A stretch of 64,000 bases of DNA, from assembly GCF_001748225.1 (NCBI RefSeq), contig NZ_BDFE01000008.1:1-64000 (forward strand). Reading direction: 5' to 3'. The notes under the pieces are model-generated. The model did not search any database. It was not told the origin of the DNA and saw only the letters and a list, made by a program, of their open reading frames with translations. Origin of the DNA: Desulfoplanes formicivorans (lineage in GTDB: Bacteria; Desulfobacterota; Desulfovibrionia; Desulfovibrionales; Desulfomicrobiaceae). Below are positions 46,665 through 54,910 of this stretch, piece by piece. The position numbers were made by a program, and so were the translations under genes. Positions within the stretch are counted from its first letter, which is position 1. Each line of letters opens with the position of its first letter.

Positions 46665-47204
46665 ATGTTCAATGCTGCCAATATCCTGACACTGGCCCGG
46701 ATCTGTGCGGTCCCCCTGATCGTTCTCATCCTCTATTTTCCCGGCAAGATCAGTTGCCTGATGGCCCTGTTGCTGTTTGTGGCAGCTTGCCTGACCGATT
46801 ACGTGGACGGGATGGTGGCCCGCAAATATAATCTGGTGACCAACGTGGGCAAGTTCATGGATCCCATTGCCGACAAGATCCTCATTGCCGCGGTATTGGT
46901 CATGCTCACGGAGCTGCACTGGTTGCCGGCCTGGATCGCCATTGTCATCATCAGCCGGGAGATTATCGTCACCGGGCTTCGGGCCATTGCCGCTGATCAG
47001 GGCAAGGTCATTGCCGCGGACATGCTGGGCAAATCCAAGACACTGGTCCAGATGTTTGCCCTGGGGCCCCTCATCCTCCACTATCCATGGTTCGGTTTTG
47101 ATCCGGTTCCCCTGGGTACGTTCATCCTGTATATTGCCCTTGTTCTGACCATCCTTTCGGGGGCGAACTACCTGCGCAATTTCTACAAGGTCTGGATGGA
47201 ATAA
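46665..47204 (+). CDS. pgsA: CDP-diacylglycerol-glycerol-3-phosphate phosphatidyltransferase PgsA
   Basis: This 179-residue membrane enzyme commits CDP-diacylglycerol to phosphatidylglycerol, the lipid that Lgt uses. The CDP-alcohol phosphotransferase motif spans DYVDGMVARK to GKFMDPIADK (the D-x2-DG-x2-AR-x8-G-x3-D-x3-D pattern). The N-terminus FNAANILTLARI is typical. AGGAAG before ATG 46665 supports the start. The 145 bases before it hold no gene I can see. Confidence 0.94.
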   Translation: MFNAANILTLARICAVPLIVLILYFPGKISCLMALLLFVAACLTDYVDGMVARKYNLVTNVGKFMDPIADKILIAAVLVMLTELHWLPAWIAIVIISREIIVTGLRAIAADQGKVIAADMLGKSKTLVQMFALGPLILHYPWFGFDPVPLGTFILYIALVLTILSGANYLRNFYKVWME

Positions 47205-47254
47205 TATACTACCCATGGACTGACCGCTGATTTTTTCCAGACAAGGAGCATTGC

Positions 47255-48337
47255 ATGGCCCAGATAGATGCCTTTTTCGAGATGATGCACAATCTCGGTG
47301 CTTCGGATCTCCATCTTTCCTCGGGATCGCAACCGATCATCCGATTGCGTGGTGACATGCAGCGGATCAAATACAAGGTTATGGAGCATGAGGAACTCAA
47401 GGCCATGCTCTATGAAATTTGTCCCGAGGCCAAGATCAAGCAGTTCGAGGAAACAGGGGACATCGATTTTTCCTATGAAGTGCCTCACATCGCACGATAC
47501 AGGGCCAATTTCTTTTTGCAGCGCCGGGGCGTGGGCGCTGTGTTCAGGGAGATCCCCCAGAAAATTTTGACCATTGAAGACCTCAACCTGCCGGAGATCC
47601 TGCGCAGCCTGGCCATGCTTCCCAAGGGGCTCGTTCTGGTCACGGGACCGACGGGAAGCGGAAAGTCAACCACTCTGGCAGCGATCATCGATTACGTGAA
47701 CAAAAGCCGCAGGGATCACATCCTGACCATTGAAGATCCCATCGAGTTCGTGCATGAACCCATCAACTGCCTTATCAATCAGCGGGAAGTAGGCCGGGAC
47801 ACCAAGAGTTTTCAGGCTGCCTTGCGCGGTGCCCTGCGCGAAGATCCCGATGTCATCCTCGTGGGCGAAATGCGCGATCTGGAAACCATCCAGCTCGCCC
47901 TTGAAGCGGCCGAAACTGGCCATCTTGTCTTTGGAACCCTGCACACCATTTCGGCTTCCAAGACCATTGACCGTATCATCGAGGTCTTTCCCGGCGAACT
48001 GCAGGGCCAGATCCGTTCCGGTCTGGCCGATTCCCTGAGGGCTGTTGTCGCCCAGACCCTGTTCAAGCGGATTGATATGCCCGGACGGGTGGCGGCCCTG
48101 GAAATCCTGATCGCCACACCAGCCGTGCGCAATCTCATTCGCGAGAACAAGAATTTTCAGATCAATTCCGTCATTGAAACCGGGAGAAAATTCGGGATGC
48201 AGGCTTTGGACGACGCCATCATGAAATTGGTCGAGGCCCAGATCATTGATCCCCTGGATGCCTATAACCAGGCCGTCAACAAGTCGAAATTCAGGGATCT
48301 TTTGGCTGAACCACCCCTGGATGTCACGGAAATGTAG
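47255..48337 (+). CDS. pilT: PilT-type twitching/retraction ATPase (first copy)
   Basis: This 360-residue secretion ATPase of the PilT subfamily powers retraction of type IV pili. The Walker A GPTGSGKST has its lysine at K137; the Asp box TIEDPIEFVH, the Walker B region DPDVILVGEMRD and the His box LVFGTLHT follow. The N-terminal GASDLHLSSGSQPIIRLRGD is also typical. AAGGAG precedes ATG 47255. No pilin or assembly genes lie in the window. A second PilT-type gene follows after 12 bases. Confidence 0.93.
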   Translation: MAQIDAFFEMMHNLGASDLHLSSGSQPIIRLRGDMQRIKYKVMEHEELKAMLYEICPEAKIKQFEETGDIDFSYEVPHIARYRANFFLQRRGVGAVFREIPQKILTIEDLNLPEILRSLAMLPKGLVLVTGPTGSGKSTTLAAIIDYVNKSRRDHILTIEDPIEFVHEPINCLINQREVGRDTKSFQAALRGALREDPDVILVGEMRDLETIQLALEAAETGHLVFGTLHTISASKTIDRIIEVFPGELQGQIRSGLADSLRAVVAQTLFKRIDMPGRVAALEILIATPAVRNLIRENKNFQINSVIETGRKFGMQALDDAIMKLVEAQIIDPLDAYNQAVNKSKFRDLLAEPPLDVTEM

Positions 48338-48349
48338 AGGGAATACCCC

Positions 48350-49516
48350 ATGCAACGCTCCCAGCTCGATCACCTGGTGGGTCAGATCATGGCCCACGCA
48401 CCAGATACCTCGGACATCATTTTCACGGTGGGCAAGGCCATTCAGACCGAGGTGCACGGTGAGCTGATCGATGCCGTTACCACTCCGGATCTGGGGCCCC
48501 TCAAGCCCTTTCAGGTTGAATCCGTGGCCATGTGCCTGATGGGTTCGAACATGCGCCTGTTTCGGGAACAGGTGAAAACAGGGGCCTGCGATCTGTCCTA
48601 CGAGCTGCCCGGGCGATTTCGGTTTCGCGTCAATGTGCTTGGCCAGCGCGGTTCTCTGGCCGTTGTCATGCGCAAGCTGTCCATGAGGGTGCCGACCGTG
48701 GAAGAGTTGGGCCTGCCCGCGATTTTTGAGCACATGGCCCGGGAACAATACGGGTTGATTCTGGTCACTGGTGGCACCGGTACCGGCAAGTCAACGTCCC
48801 TGGCAGCGCTTATCAATACGATCAACGAAAATTTTCCCAAACATATCATTACCCTTGAAGATCCTGTGGAATATGTGCACCCCCACAAAAAGGGCACGGT
48901 CAATCAGCGGGAACTGGGTGTTGATTTCGACAGCTTTGCTTCGGGGCTGCGCGCTGCCCTGCGCCAGGCCCCCAAGGTCATTCTGGTTGGTGAAATTCGT
49001 GACAGGGAGACCGTGCAGATCGCCCTTGAGGCGGCCGAAACGGGTCATCTGGTCCTGGGTACATTGCATACCAGTGATGCGGGACAAACCCTCAACAGGA
49101 TCATCGGCATGTTCGATCTTTCCGAAGAGCGGCTGGTTCGATCCCGATTGTGCGCGAGTCTGAAATACGTTGTTTCCCAGCGGTTACTGCCCAAAAAGGG
49201 CGGAGGACGTGTGGCCGCGTTCGAGATTTTGAGAAACACGCTGCGGATCAAGGATGTGATCACCAACGGGGAAACAGAGGACAAGACCTTTTATTCCATT
49301 CTGGAACAGGGTGGGACCTTTGGGATGGTCACCTTTGATCAATACCTCGCCAAGCTGTACGAACAGGGACTCATTGACGAGGAGGTTGCCCTGCTTTCAG
49401 GGTCTGATAAATCCCGACTGGGGCAGATGCTCGACAGAATCAAGGCGGAACGGGGAGAAACGGTCACGACCATCAAGGGGCTTGAACTTGATACCGAATA
49501 CGGACAAAACTGGTAG
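48350..49516 (+). CDS. PilT/PilU-type ATPase (second, divergent copy)
   Basis: This second retraction-type ATPase (388 aa) has Walker A GGTGTGKST (lysine K147), the Asp box TLEDPVEYVH, APKVILVGEIRD and the His box LVLGTLHT. It differs from the first copy at the N-terminus (DTSDIIFTVGKAIQTEV in place of GASDLHLSSG) and has a longer C-terminal tail. By analogy with PilU it may assist the first ATPase. The tandem arrangement suggests that the two act together. Confidence 0.92.
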   Translation: MQRSQLDHLVGQIMAHAPDTSDIIFTVGKAIQTEVHGELIDAVTTPDLGPLKPFQVESVAMCLMGSNMRLFREQVKTGACDLSYELPGRFRFRVNVLGQRGSLAVVMRKLSMRVPTVEELGLPAIFEHMAREQYGLILVTGGTGTGKSTSLAALINTINENFPKHIITLEDPVEYVHPHKKGTVNQRELGVDFDSFASGLRAALRQAPKVILVGEIRDRETVQIALEAAETGHLVLGTLHTSDAGQTLNRIIGMFDLSEERLVRSRLCASLKYVVSQRLLPKKGGGRVAAFEILRNTLRIKDVITNGETEDKTFYSILEQGGTFGMVTFDQYLAKLYEQGLIDEEVALLSGSDKSRLGQMLDRIKAERGETVTTIKGLELDTEYGQNW

Positions 49517-49591
49517 GCAGAATCGGATTCCCACCCGTTTTACCGTGTGTCCCGTAGCCCCATCATGCAAGGGAAGAGGAGCGATCCGCTC

Positions 49592-50185
49592 ATGGATGTA
49601 CAATGTTCTTCGTGCAGCAAGGTGATCACCATCCCGAAGGAAAAGGTGCCTGACGGGCCCTTTTCCTTTGTGTGCCCGTATTGCCGGGATCGGGTTCAGG
49701 TCGACCCGTTCCTGACGGATAACGGCCAGGGGGAGCTGTCTTCTGTCGAACCCGATGCCATTCATCCCGGGACCAAGGCCGCCCTGATTTTTGTGGCGGA
49801 TGAAGACTGGCGGCGTGGGGCCAGGAATTTTTTTGCCGGCAAGGGGTATTATTGCGTGCTCCCTGAAACGTCCGCCATTGCCCGGCTCAAGCTGAAATTG
49901 CAGCACCACGATGTTATCCTTGTGCAGGAAGGCGATGACAGTGAACCCCTTTGGGAGGTCATTCATGCCTGGCGTGGGCTTGAACGCAGACAGCGCAACG
50001 TGATCATGCTGGGAGAAGGGGTGGACAGTCTCCGGTCCGACCAGGCGTTTGTCCGTGGCGTCAACGCCTGTTTGGCCCTCAGGGATGGAGATCGTAAAGA
50101 GGATTTGTTGGCATCGTGTCTCAAGGAACACGAACTGCTTCTCTTGCCGTGGAGATTGGCAAGAGAGATGGAGTCGTCGGACTGA
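49592..50185 (+). CDS. Zinc-ribbon protein with receiver-like domain, function unknown
   Basis: The protein is 197 aa. Residues 1-40 form an MJ0042-like zinc ribbon with C5-C8 and C28-C31. Residues of about 62-165 run through the strands and helices of a response-regulator receiver: a strand then acidic D70-E71-D72, a second strand, DVILVQEGDD (107-116) where the phosphoacceptor Asp is replaced by Gln112, then RNVIMLGEG. This suggests a non-phosphorylated pseudo-receiver. It follows the two PilT-type genes and its stop overlaps the next start (TGATG). The receiver reading is inference from pattern. Confidence 0.65.
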   Translation: MDVQCSSCSKVITIPKEKVPDGPFSFVCPYCRDRVQVDPFLTDNGQGELSSVEPDAIHPGTKAALIFVADEDWRRGARNFFAGKGYYCVLPETSAIARLKLKLQHHDVILVQEGDDSEPLWEVIHAWRGLERRQRNVIMLGEGVDSLRSDQAFVRGVNACLALRDGDRKEDLLASCLKEHELLLLPWRLAREMESSD

Positions 50186-50460
50186 TGAGCGTTTCCAACG
50201 TGAGTGGATTGCGTGCACGGGTGTACAATTGCCTGCAGACCATCCTGGACCTGGAGTCTGATCTTGATAGGGCCGGGCTGGCAGACAATCTTCTCGAGGA
50301 ATTGAACGAAATCAAGGGCCTTATCAACCATACCCATACCTGGGATTTGAAGGAGGCTGATGTGCTGCGCATCGAACGGGCTACAGCTGATTTTCTTCGT
50401 GAGCTCGAGATGCCGTTATCCCTGCGCAAAAAGATCGGATCTGTTTTTCGCGTGCAATAA
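50185..50460 (+). CDS. Small helical hypothetical protein
   Basis: This 91-residue soluble protein is probably all helical (SGLRARVYNCLQTILDLESD, then LEELNEIKGLINHTHTW and a C-terminal helix). It has no recognised motif. Its ATG shares bases with the stop of the preceding gene (TGATG at 50183-50187), so its translation is coupled to the zinc-ribbon protein, which may be its partner. It ends ten bases before the FtsB-like gene. Confidence 0.7.
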   Translation: MSVSNVSGLRARVYNCLQTILDLESDLDRAGLADNLLEELNEIKGLINHTHTWDLKEADVLRIERATADFLRELEMPLSLRKKIGSVFRVQ

Positions 50461-50469
50461 AGAGGTGTC

Positions 50470-50784
50470 ATGACTTGGATGCGTGTTCTTTTCTGTTGTT
50501 TTGCTCTGCTCGACATTGCTTTGGCGGTGCAACTGACTTGTGGGAGCAAGGGATGGATGGAGTATGTGCGTCTCAAACAGACACATGATCGTTTGGCGGC
50601 CCAAATCGAAACGGTTTCCACCAGGAATATGGCCTTAAGTGAAGAAATTCGGTTGATCAAGAAAAGCCCGGCCTATGTGGAACGCATGGCCCGGGCTGAG
50701 TTCAATTTTGTTGCACCGAATGAAATTCTCTATCTGTTCGAGCCCTTGTCAAAGACGAAGCACCCCCGAACCCCACATGATTGA
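50470..50784 (+). CDS. ftsB: FtsB/DivIC-type septum formation initiator
   Basis: This 104-residue bitopic protein has an N-terminal transmembrane helix (residues 4-24), a coiled coil (about 30-62) and the family's conserved tail, in which a short helix (YVERMARAEFNFVAPNEILY) ends with a Glu/Asn turn and hydrophobic strand. FtsB works with FtsL and FtsQ, both encoded in the dcw cluster at the other end of the window. The ribosome binding site is AGAGGTG before ATG 50470. Confidence 0.85.
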   Translation: MTWMRVLFCCFALLDIALAVQLTCGSKGWMEYVRLKQTHDRLAAQIETVSTRNMALSEEIRLIKKSPAYVERMARAEFNFVAPNEILYLFEPLSKTKHPRTPHD

Positions 50785-50837
50785 GATAGGTTGGTGGTTT
50801 GATTCGATGGCACCAGCGTATGTCGGGAGGAAGAATC

Positions 50838-51896
50838 ATGCAGGATAAAATCCGTTTTTATGAAGAAATGATGGCTCTTGAGCCCGGATCAAAGCTTTTT
50901 TTCCCTTTTGCCAAGATGCTGATGGACGGGGGCAGGTACGAACATGCCCGAAGTGTCCTCGAGCAGGGACTCAACGCCCATCCTGAATTCATGGAAGCCC
51001 GGTTGCTTTTGCTTGACGTGCTGCACCACCTGGGTCTTGGTGATGAGGCCAACCAGCAAGGCCAAAAAATTATTCGCCTTTTGGGGCGATACCAAGGATT
51101 CTGGACATCCTGGGAGAACTCTCTTGAGGTGGACAATGACCGGGATCTGCTTCTTGCTCTGCGGTTTGTACGCAGTGCATTGCAGGGCAACCCCTTGCGA
51201 TGGGTGGATATTTTGGACAGAGGGTGCAGCCAGTTGCTTCAAGGGCTTGCTGCTGCCGGGGGCCCTGATCGGGAAAAGGATCCCTGTTCAGACCGCGACT
51301 TCCGGGATGCCGGAAAAAGCCTGCAGGGGGCAACGCAGGAAAACGGTTTACAGGAAGTTCCTGCTTCTCCGGGTTTGACCGATGATCCTGCTGAAGCTCG
51401 TGATACAGAGGTGGTGGAAGGCGAGATTGATGTGCCTGGTCAAAAAGGCATTTCTGAAGGGGATACGGCTCATTGGGAACCTTGTGACTTGGAAGAGGCT
51501 ACTTCCCTTGTCGACTCTGAGCCTTCTGGCGATCCTGCGGCTTGTTTTGCAAAAGACGAACCCGCAAATGATCAGGATGCCGATGAGGTCGAGGCCATTT
51601 CCATTGATCCGGATGTACGCACGAAAACCATGGCCGACCTACTCATGAAGCAGGAAGAATACAGCCAGGCTCTTGAGATTTACCAAGAGTTGTGGAAATC
51701 ATGCCCTCCGGGTCAGGATCGTCATGAGCTTGAACAAGCCATGAACGAGGCTCGGCAAAGGCTGGCGCAGGGGCACGAAGAGACAGGCATCCTCGACAGC
51801 GTGCCTTCTGATCCCTTGGCAGGGCAGGAAACGGACGAAGTGGTCAAGACTCTTTCAGCCTTGGCTGACCGCCTGGATGAACGCTCCAAGTCATAG
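50838..51896 (+). CDS. TPR-containing protein with acidic linker
   Basis: This 352-residue cytoplasmic protein has an N-terminal TPR block (about 10-85, with KLFFPFAKMLMDGGRYEHAR and LEQGLNAHPEFMEARLLLLD), a long acidic low-complexity linker (about 150-265, rich in Asp, Glu, Pro and Ser) and another TPR (MADLLMKQEEYSQALEIYQE, about 270-310). It is likely a scaffold; no enzymatic motif is seen. GGAGG seven bases before ATG 50838 sets the start. The codon choice in the linker is less regular than in its neighbours. Confidence 0.78.
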   Translation: MQDKIRFYEEMMALEPGSKLFFPFAKMLMDGGRYEHARSVLEQGLNAHPEFMEARLLLLDVLHHLGLGDEANQQGQKIIRLLGRYQGFWTSWENSLEVDNDRDLLLALRFVRSALQGNPLRWVDILDRGCSQLLQGLAAAGGPDREKDPCSDRDFRDAGKSLQGATQENGLQEVPASPGLTDDPAEARDTEVVEGEIDVPGQKGISEGDTAHWEPCDLEEATSLVDSEPSGDPAACFAKDEPANDQDADEVEAISIDPDVRTKTMADLLMKQEEYSQALEIYQELWKSCPPGQDRHELEQAMNEARQRLAQGHEETGILDSVPSDPLAGQETDEVVKTLSALADRLDERSKS

Positions 51897-51984
51897 CCCA
51901 TAGGAAACATTGCCCTGTCCTTGTGCATGCAGATCGCCCGTCCCGGTACCGTGAGGTAGAGCCTGGTACCGAGGATGGGTTCTT

Positions 51985-52010
51985 GTTTGATCATTCATGA
52001 GTGATCAAAC
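51985..52010 (-). terminator. Hairpin at the end of a small gene
   Basis: GTTTGATCA (51985-51993) and TGATCAAAC (52002-52010) form a 9-base-pair stem over an 8-base loop that is itself nearly palindromic. It overlaps the last codons of the - strand gene ending at 51995. No T tract follows, so terminator function is weakly supported. Confidence 0.4.
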
Positions 52011-52201
52011 TTGCGAATTTCCGTTTCATACAGGTTCTGCATGTCTTTGAGCTTCTGCAACTTACGGTCCATTTCCTGCTTTTTTTTGATGTGCCATGCC
52101 TGATGTCGGCCAATGTTGTTTCTGGCGCTGATGAATACGTAGCCAAGTCCCCAGATGGACAGCATAGCCGCGACAATGGTCACGATGATGATCATTTCCA
52201 T
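51995..52201 (-). CDS. Small membrane protein with coiled-coil tail
   Basis: This 68-residue protein has a transmembrane helix at residues 3-25 and then a charged coiled coil (IKKKQEMDRKLQKLKDMQNL). A strong ribosome binding site (GAGGAG) precedes ATG 52201, so I believe it is real despite its size. The layout resembles the phage-shock protein PspB, but size and topology are the only likeness. It follows the gene at 52260 by 58 bases on the same strand. Confidence 0.7.
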   Translation of the reverse strand: MEMIIIVTIVAAMLSIWGLGYVFISARNNIGRHQAWHIKKKQEMDRKLQKLKDMQNLYETEIRKFDHS

Positions 52202-52259
52202 GATCGCTCCTCGGGTGAGTGGTAAAGGCCGGGTGGTTCGGCCGAAAAAGTTTGCGGGA

Positions 52260-52712
52260 TCAGGCTGTGTTCACCATTCCAGCCTGTTGGGAGCGTAGAA
52301 ATTCGTCCAAGGTTTCCTGTTCCAATGAGCCAAGGAGCACCAGAATTTCTTCCAGTGGTTTGCCCGTTGCCGTGCTTTTTTGATATTGCTTGGCCTTGTT
52401 GAGCTGTTTGCCGGAGACAAGGCCCTGTTGTACAAGCTGAAGGGCGATATTTTGGCGGGGCTGTGCAATGGCTCTCGGTGCCTTGCTGGATGGCACCTGT
52501 TCGTTCGCCTGACGTTCAAGCCTGAGCGCTTCGGCTTTTGCCTTGATCTGCTGGGTCTCTTTGACCATGGCCTGATAGGTCTTGGTCAGTTGGTCATCCT
52601 TGTTGCGAATCTTGGCAAGACTCCGGGATTCCCATGTCTGGATGTATTTGAAGATGATTGCGTCAACAATACCAAAGGCCAGAACGATCAGACAGGAATA
52701 AAGGATAAACAT
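52260..52712 (-). CDS. Membrane-anchored coiled-coil protein, unknown function
   Basis: The protein is 150 aa, with one transmembrane helix (FILYSCLIVLAFGIVDAIIF), a coiled coil (about 25-75) and a C-terminal helical segment (IALQLVQQGLVSGKQLNKA, then LEEILVLLGSLEQETLDEFL). The C-terminal part resembles the short helical repeats at the N-terminus of type II secretion/pilus ATPases and similar proteins, in which a residue pattern such as L-x-x-I-L-V-x-L-G recurs. That likeness is only suggestive. It forms a two-gene unit with the gene at 51995-52201. Confidence 0.65.
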   Translation of the reverse strand: MFILYSCLIVLAFGIVDAIIFKYIQTWESRSLAKIRNKDDQLTKTYQAMVKETQQIKAKAEALRLERQANEQVPSSKAPRAIAQPRQNIALQLVQQGLVSGKQLNKAKQYQKSTATGKPLEEILVLLGSLEQETLDEFLRSQQAGMVNTA

Positions 52713-52932
52713 GTTACGGCTACCTGTGCAGTTGAGGGTGGTGCGCTGGATCCGAGTAGATACACCATTCCCCGGTTGAACGTTTGCGGGTCGGGGAAAC
52801 AAGGTGAACAGAGTTAAACGGACATGTCACGCATTGTGCCACGCTCGCCCTTGGGGCCATGGTTGGTGGAAATCCAGGGGAAATGGTTTCCCAAAGGGTT
52901 GGCGTGAACTTTAAAACGCCCTTATTCATACA

Positions 52933-52979
52933 TTTTGTAAACTGCTTACAAAACCATTTGCAAATAATCAAATTATTTG
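52933..52979. promoter_or_regulatory. Two tandem dyads, possible operators
   Basis: TTTTGTAA (52933-52940) and TTACAAAA (52946-52953) form a perfect 8-5-8 inverted repeat. CAAATAAT (52961-52968) and ATTATTTG (52972-52979) form a perfect 8-3-8 repeat 7 bases later. They lie 26-72 bases upstream of the lipoprotein start at 53005, in an AT-rich stretch unlike its surroundings. They look like binding sites for a dimeric repressor or activator, or an AT-rich promoter with hairpins. The regulator is unknown. Confidence 0.5.
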
Positions 52980-53004
52980 AAAACGCACTGGAGGTTTTTG
53001 ATCT

Positions 53005-53751
53005 ATGCGCAAGGTTCTGCTTGTCACCTGTTGTCTTGCCTGTTGTTTGGGCTGTTCCATGCTCAAAACCTCTAAACGGTGGTACAGGGAATACATCAAT
53101 CCCACTCCCAAAGTTGACTTGACCGTGCAAGCCCATGAGCAGAGTGCTCCCCAAGGGTTTGCTGCGTCCTTTGTACCTGTTGATACAAAACTCAACCTGC
53201 TGGAACGCGATTTTTCAACTCAGGATAAATATCCCGAGGATGCATGGTTTGATGCCTTTCTGGTCAAATATCCCTGGATCGATCAGATTGTGGCTGTCAA
53301 TGTGCATGGAGAGGTTTTGACCAGCCGGACTGCTGGTGCTGGCATGGACGAAAGCATCGACTATGAGCCCCTGTGCCATGGAGATATCGAGCACCGGCTG
53401 CCCAAGGCGCATGTCGTGTCTGGCCCGTCCGGCAGGATGATCGCATTGAGCATGCCGTTTTTCAAGAATAACAAATGGAAGGGCTGCCTGGTGGCCTTGT
53501 TTGCCTGGGACAAGGTCGTGCGGTTTGCTCCGTCGGCCGATGATCTGATTATCCTGGACGGTCAGGGGAACGTCTTGTGGCCTGGACGGTATGGCGACTT
53601 CATGCCCGGGGTGACCGGCCAACCGTGGCAGGATCGCCTTGCCGATCAGGTCAGTGGTGAGATTGAGGTGCAAGGAAAGCATTTTTTCTGGCTCGGCCGT
53701 TCCTTTGCAGGGAGTTGGCTGGTCTACATGTCAGAGATCAGAGACTCGTAA
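53005..53751 (+). CDS. Lipoprotein with probable extracytoplasmic sensor-like domain
   Basis: The protein is 248 aa. The signal peptide ends in the lipobox CLGC, so the mature N-terminus would be a lipidated cysteine at residue 17. Residues of about 70-240 look like a Cache/PAS-like domain: WFDAFLVKYPWIDQIVAVNV then GEVLTSR, then GRMIALSMPFFKNNKWKGCL, a DLIILDGQGNVLW strand pair and a C-terminal SWLVYMSEIR. No transmembrane or output domain follows. GGAGG ten bases before ATG 53005 supports the start. The sensor reading is inference; the lipobox is clear. Confidence 0.7.
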   Translation: MRKVLLVTCCLACCLGCSMLKTSKRWYREYINPTPKVDLTVQAHEQSAPQGFAASFVPVDTKLNLLERDFSTQDKYPEDAWFDAFLVKYPWIDQIVAVNVHGEVLTSRTAGAGMDESIDYEPLCHGDIEHRLPKAHVVSGPSGRMIALSMPFFKNNKWKGCLVALFAWDKVVRFAPSADDLIILDGQGNVLWPGRYGDFMPGVTGQPWQDRLADQVSGEIEVQGKHFFWLGRSFAGSWLVYMSEIRDS

Positions 53752-53885
53752 GAGGTCTGTGACTGCTGAGAACAACGTTCCCGAGAGCAAGGACCTGTCT
53801 GGTTTCTTGTGGACAAGAACACCGGATGGATGCGTTGCCGAGAACAAAACGTCGAGGAAGTGGAATGGAAAAACAGGGAGGGTCT

Positions 53886-54908
53886 ATGCGTCAGGTCACT
53901 GTCACGGAGCATCTTCTTGTGCACCAGCGGGAATCGGATATGGCAACGGGTCGGTTCACCCGTTTGCTGAATGAAATCATTCTTTCGGCCAAGCTCATCT
54001 CCAGGGATGTGACCAAGGCTGGTCTGCTGAACATTCTGGGCAAGACCGGCGAGGTGAACATTCAGGGTGAAGAGGTGCGCAAAATGGACGATTACGCCAA
54101 TCGTGTGCTTATTCACCGTTTGGAACGGGCTGGCGTCCTTTGCGCCATGGCTTCGGAGGAAAATGCCGATCTTATCGAAATCCCTGAAACCTTCCCGGTT
54201 GGCGACTATTTTCTGGCCTTTGATCCCCTGGATGGATCCGCGAATATTGATGCCAACGTGAGTATTGGAACCATTTTCGGCATATACAGAAGAAAAGGCG
54301 GGACCGGACGTAGCGTGACCCTGGGCGAGGTCTTGCAGCGGGGAGCCGAGCAGGTTGCTGCCGGTTATGTCATCTATGGGTCCTCCACCATGCTCGTGTA
54401 TACGGCAGGCAACGGGGTCAACGGGTTTACCCTTGATCCTAGTGTGGGGGAATTCCTGCTCTCACACCCCAATATCCGGATTCCCGAGGAGGGAAGAATC
54501 TATTCGGTCAATGAGGGCTATTGGGATTTTTGGGACGAGGCCACCCAGGAGGCTGTCCAGTATTTCAAGTCGCCCAACAATCATAACGGGAAAGTCTATT
54601 CCATGCGTTATATTGGGTCCCTGGTTTCCGACTTTCATCGGAATTTGCTGTACGGAGGGATATTTTTGTACCCCCGGGACAACAGGGATCCCAAGAAAAA
54701 GCACGGCAAGCTCCGCTACCTGGTGGAGGCCGCGCCCATGGCCATGATCGCGGAACAGGCCGGGGGCATGGCCATTGACGGCCATCGACGCATCCTTGAT
54801 ATCGAACCCCAGGAGATCCATGAACGGGTTCCCTTGATTGTCGGCTCCAAAAATGAGGTCCTCAAGGTGCAGGAAATCTATGCCAGGCATGCCGAGGCCG
54901 CTCGCTAG
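53886..54908 (+). CDS. fbp: Fructose-1,6-bisphosphatase, class I
   Basis: This gluconeogenic enzyme (340 aa) hydrolyses fructose 1,6-bisphosphate to fructose 6-phosphate and phosphate, using Mg2+. The metal-binding segment is [27 protein letters not shown] and [15 protein letters not shown]-like sequence ([20 protein letters not shown]) complete the active site. GGGAGG five bases before ATG 53886 favours this start over 53826 or 53865. The stop is two bases from the tsaD start. Confidence 0.95.
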   Translation: MRQVTVTEHLLVHQRESDMATGRFTRLLNEIILSAKLISRDVTKAGLLNILGKTGEVNIQGEEVRKMDDYANRVLIHRLERAGVLCAMASEENADLIEIPETFPVGDYFLAFDPLDGSANIDANVSIGTIFGIYRRKGGTGRSVTLGEVLQRGAEQVAAGYVIYGSSTMLVYTAGNGVNGFTLDPSVGEFLLSHPNIRIPEEGRIYSVNEGYWDFWDEATQEAVQYFKSPNNHNGKVYSMRYIGSLVSDFHRNLLYGGIFLYPRDNRDPKKKHGKLRYLVEAAPMAMIAEQAGGMAIDGHRRILDIEPQEIHERVPLIVGSKNEVLKVQEIYARHAEAAR

Positions 54909-54910
54909 CC

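Noticed and set aside
45137-46729. Antisense open frame (530 codons) opposite mrp and the transglycosylase gene
   Set aside because: It spans two genes and an intergenic gap with no start signal and no family likeness.
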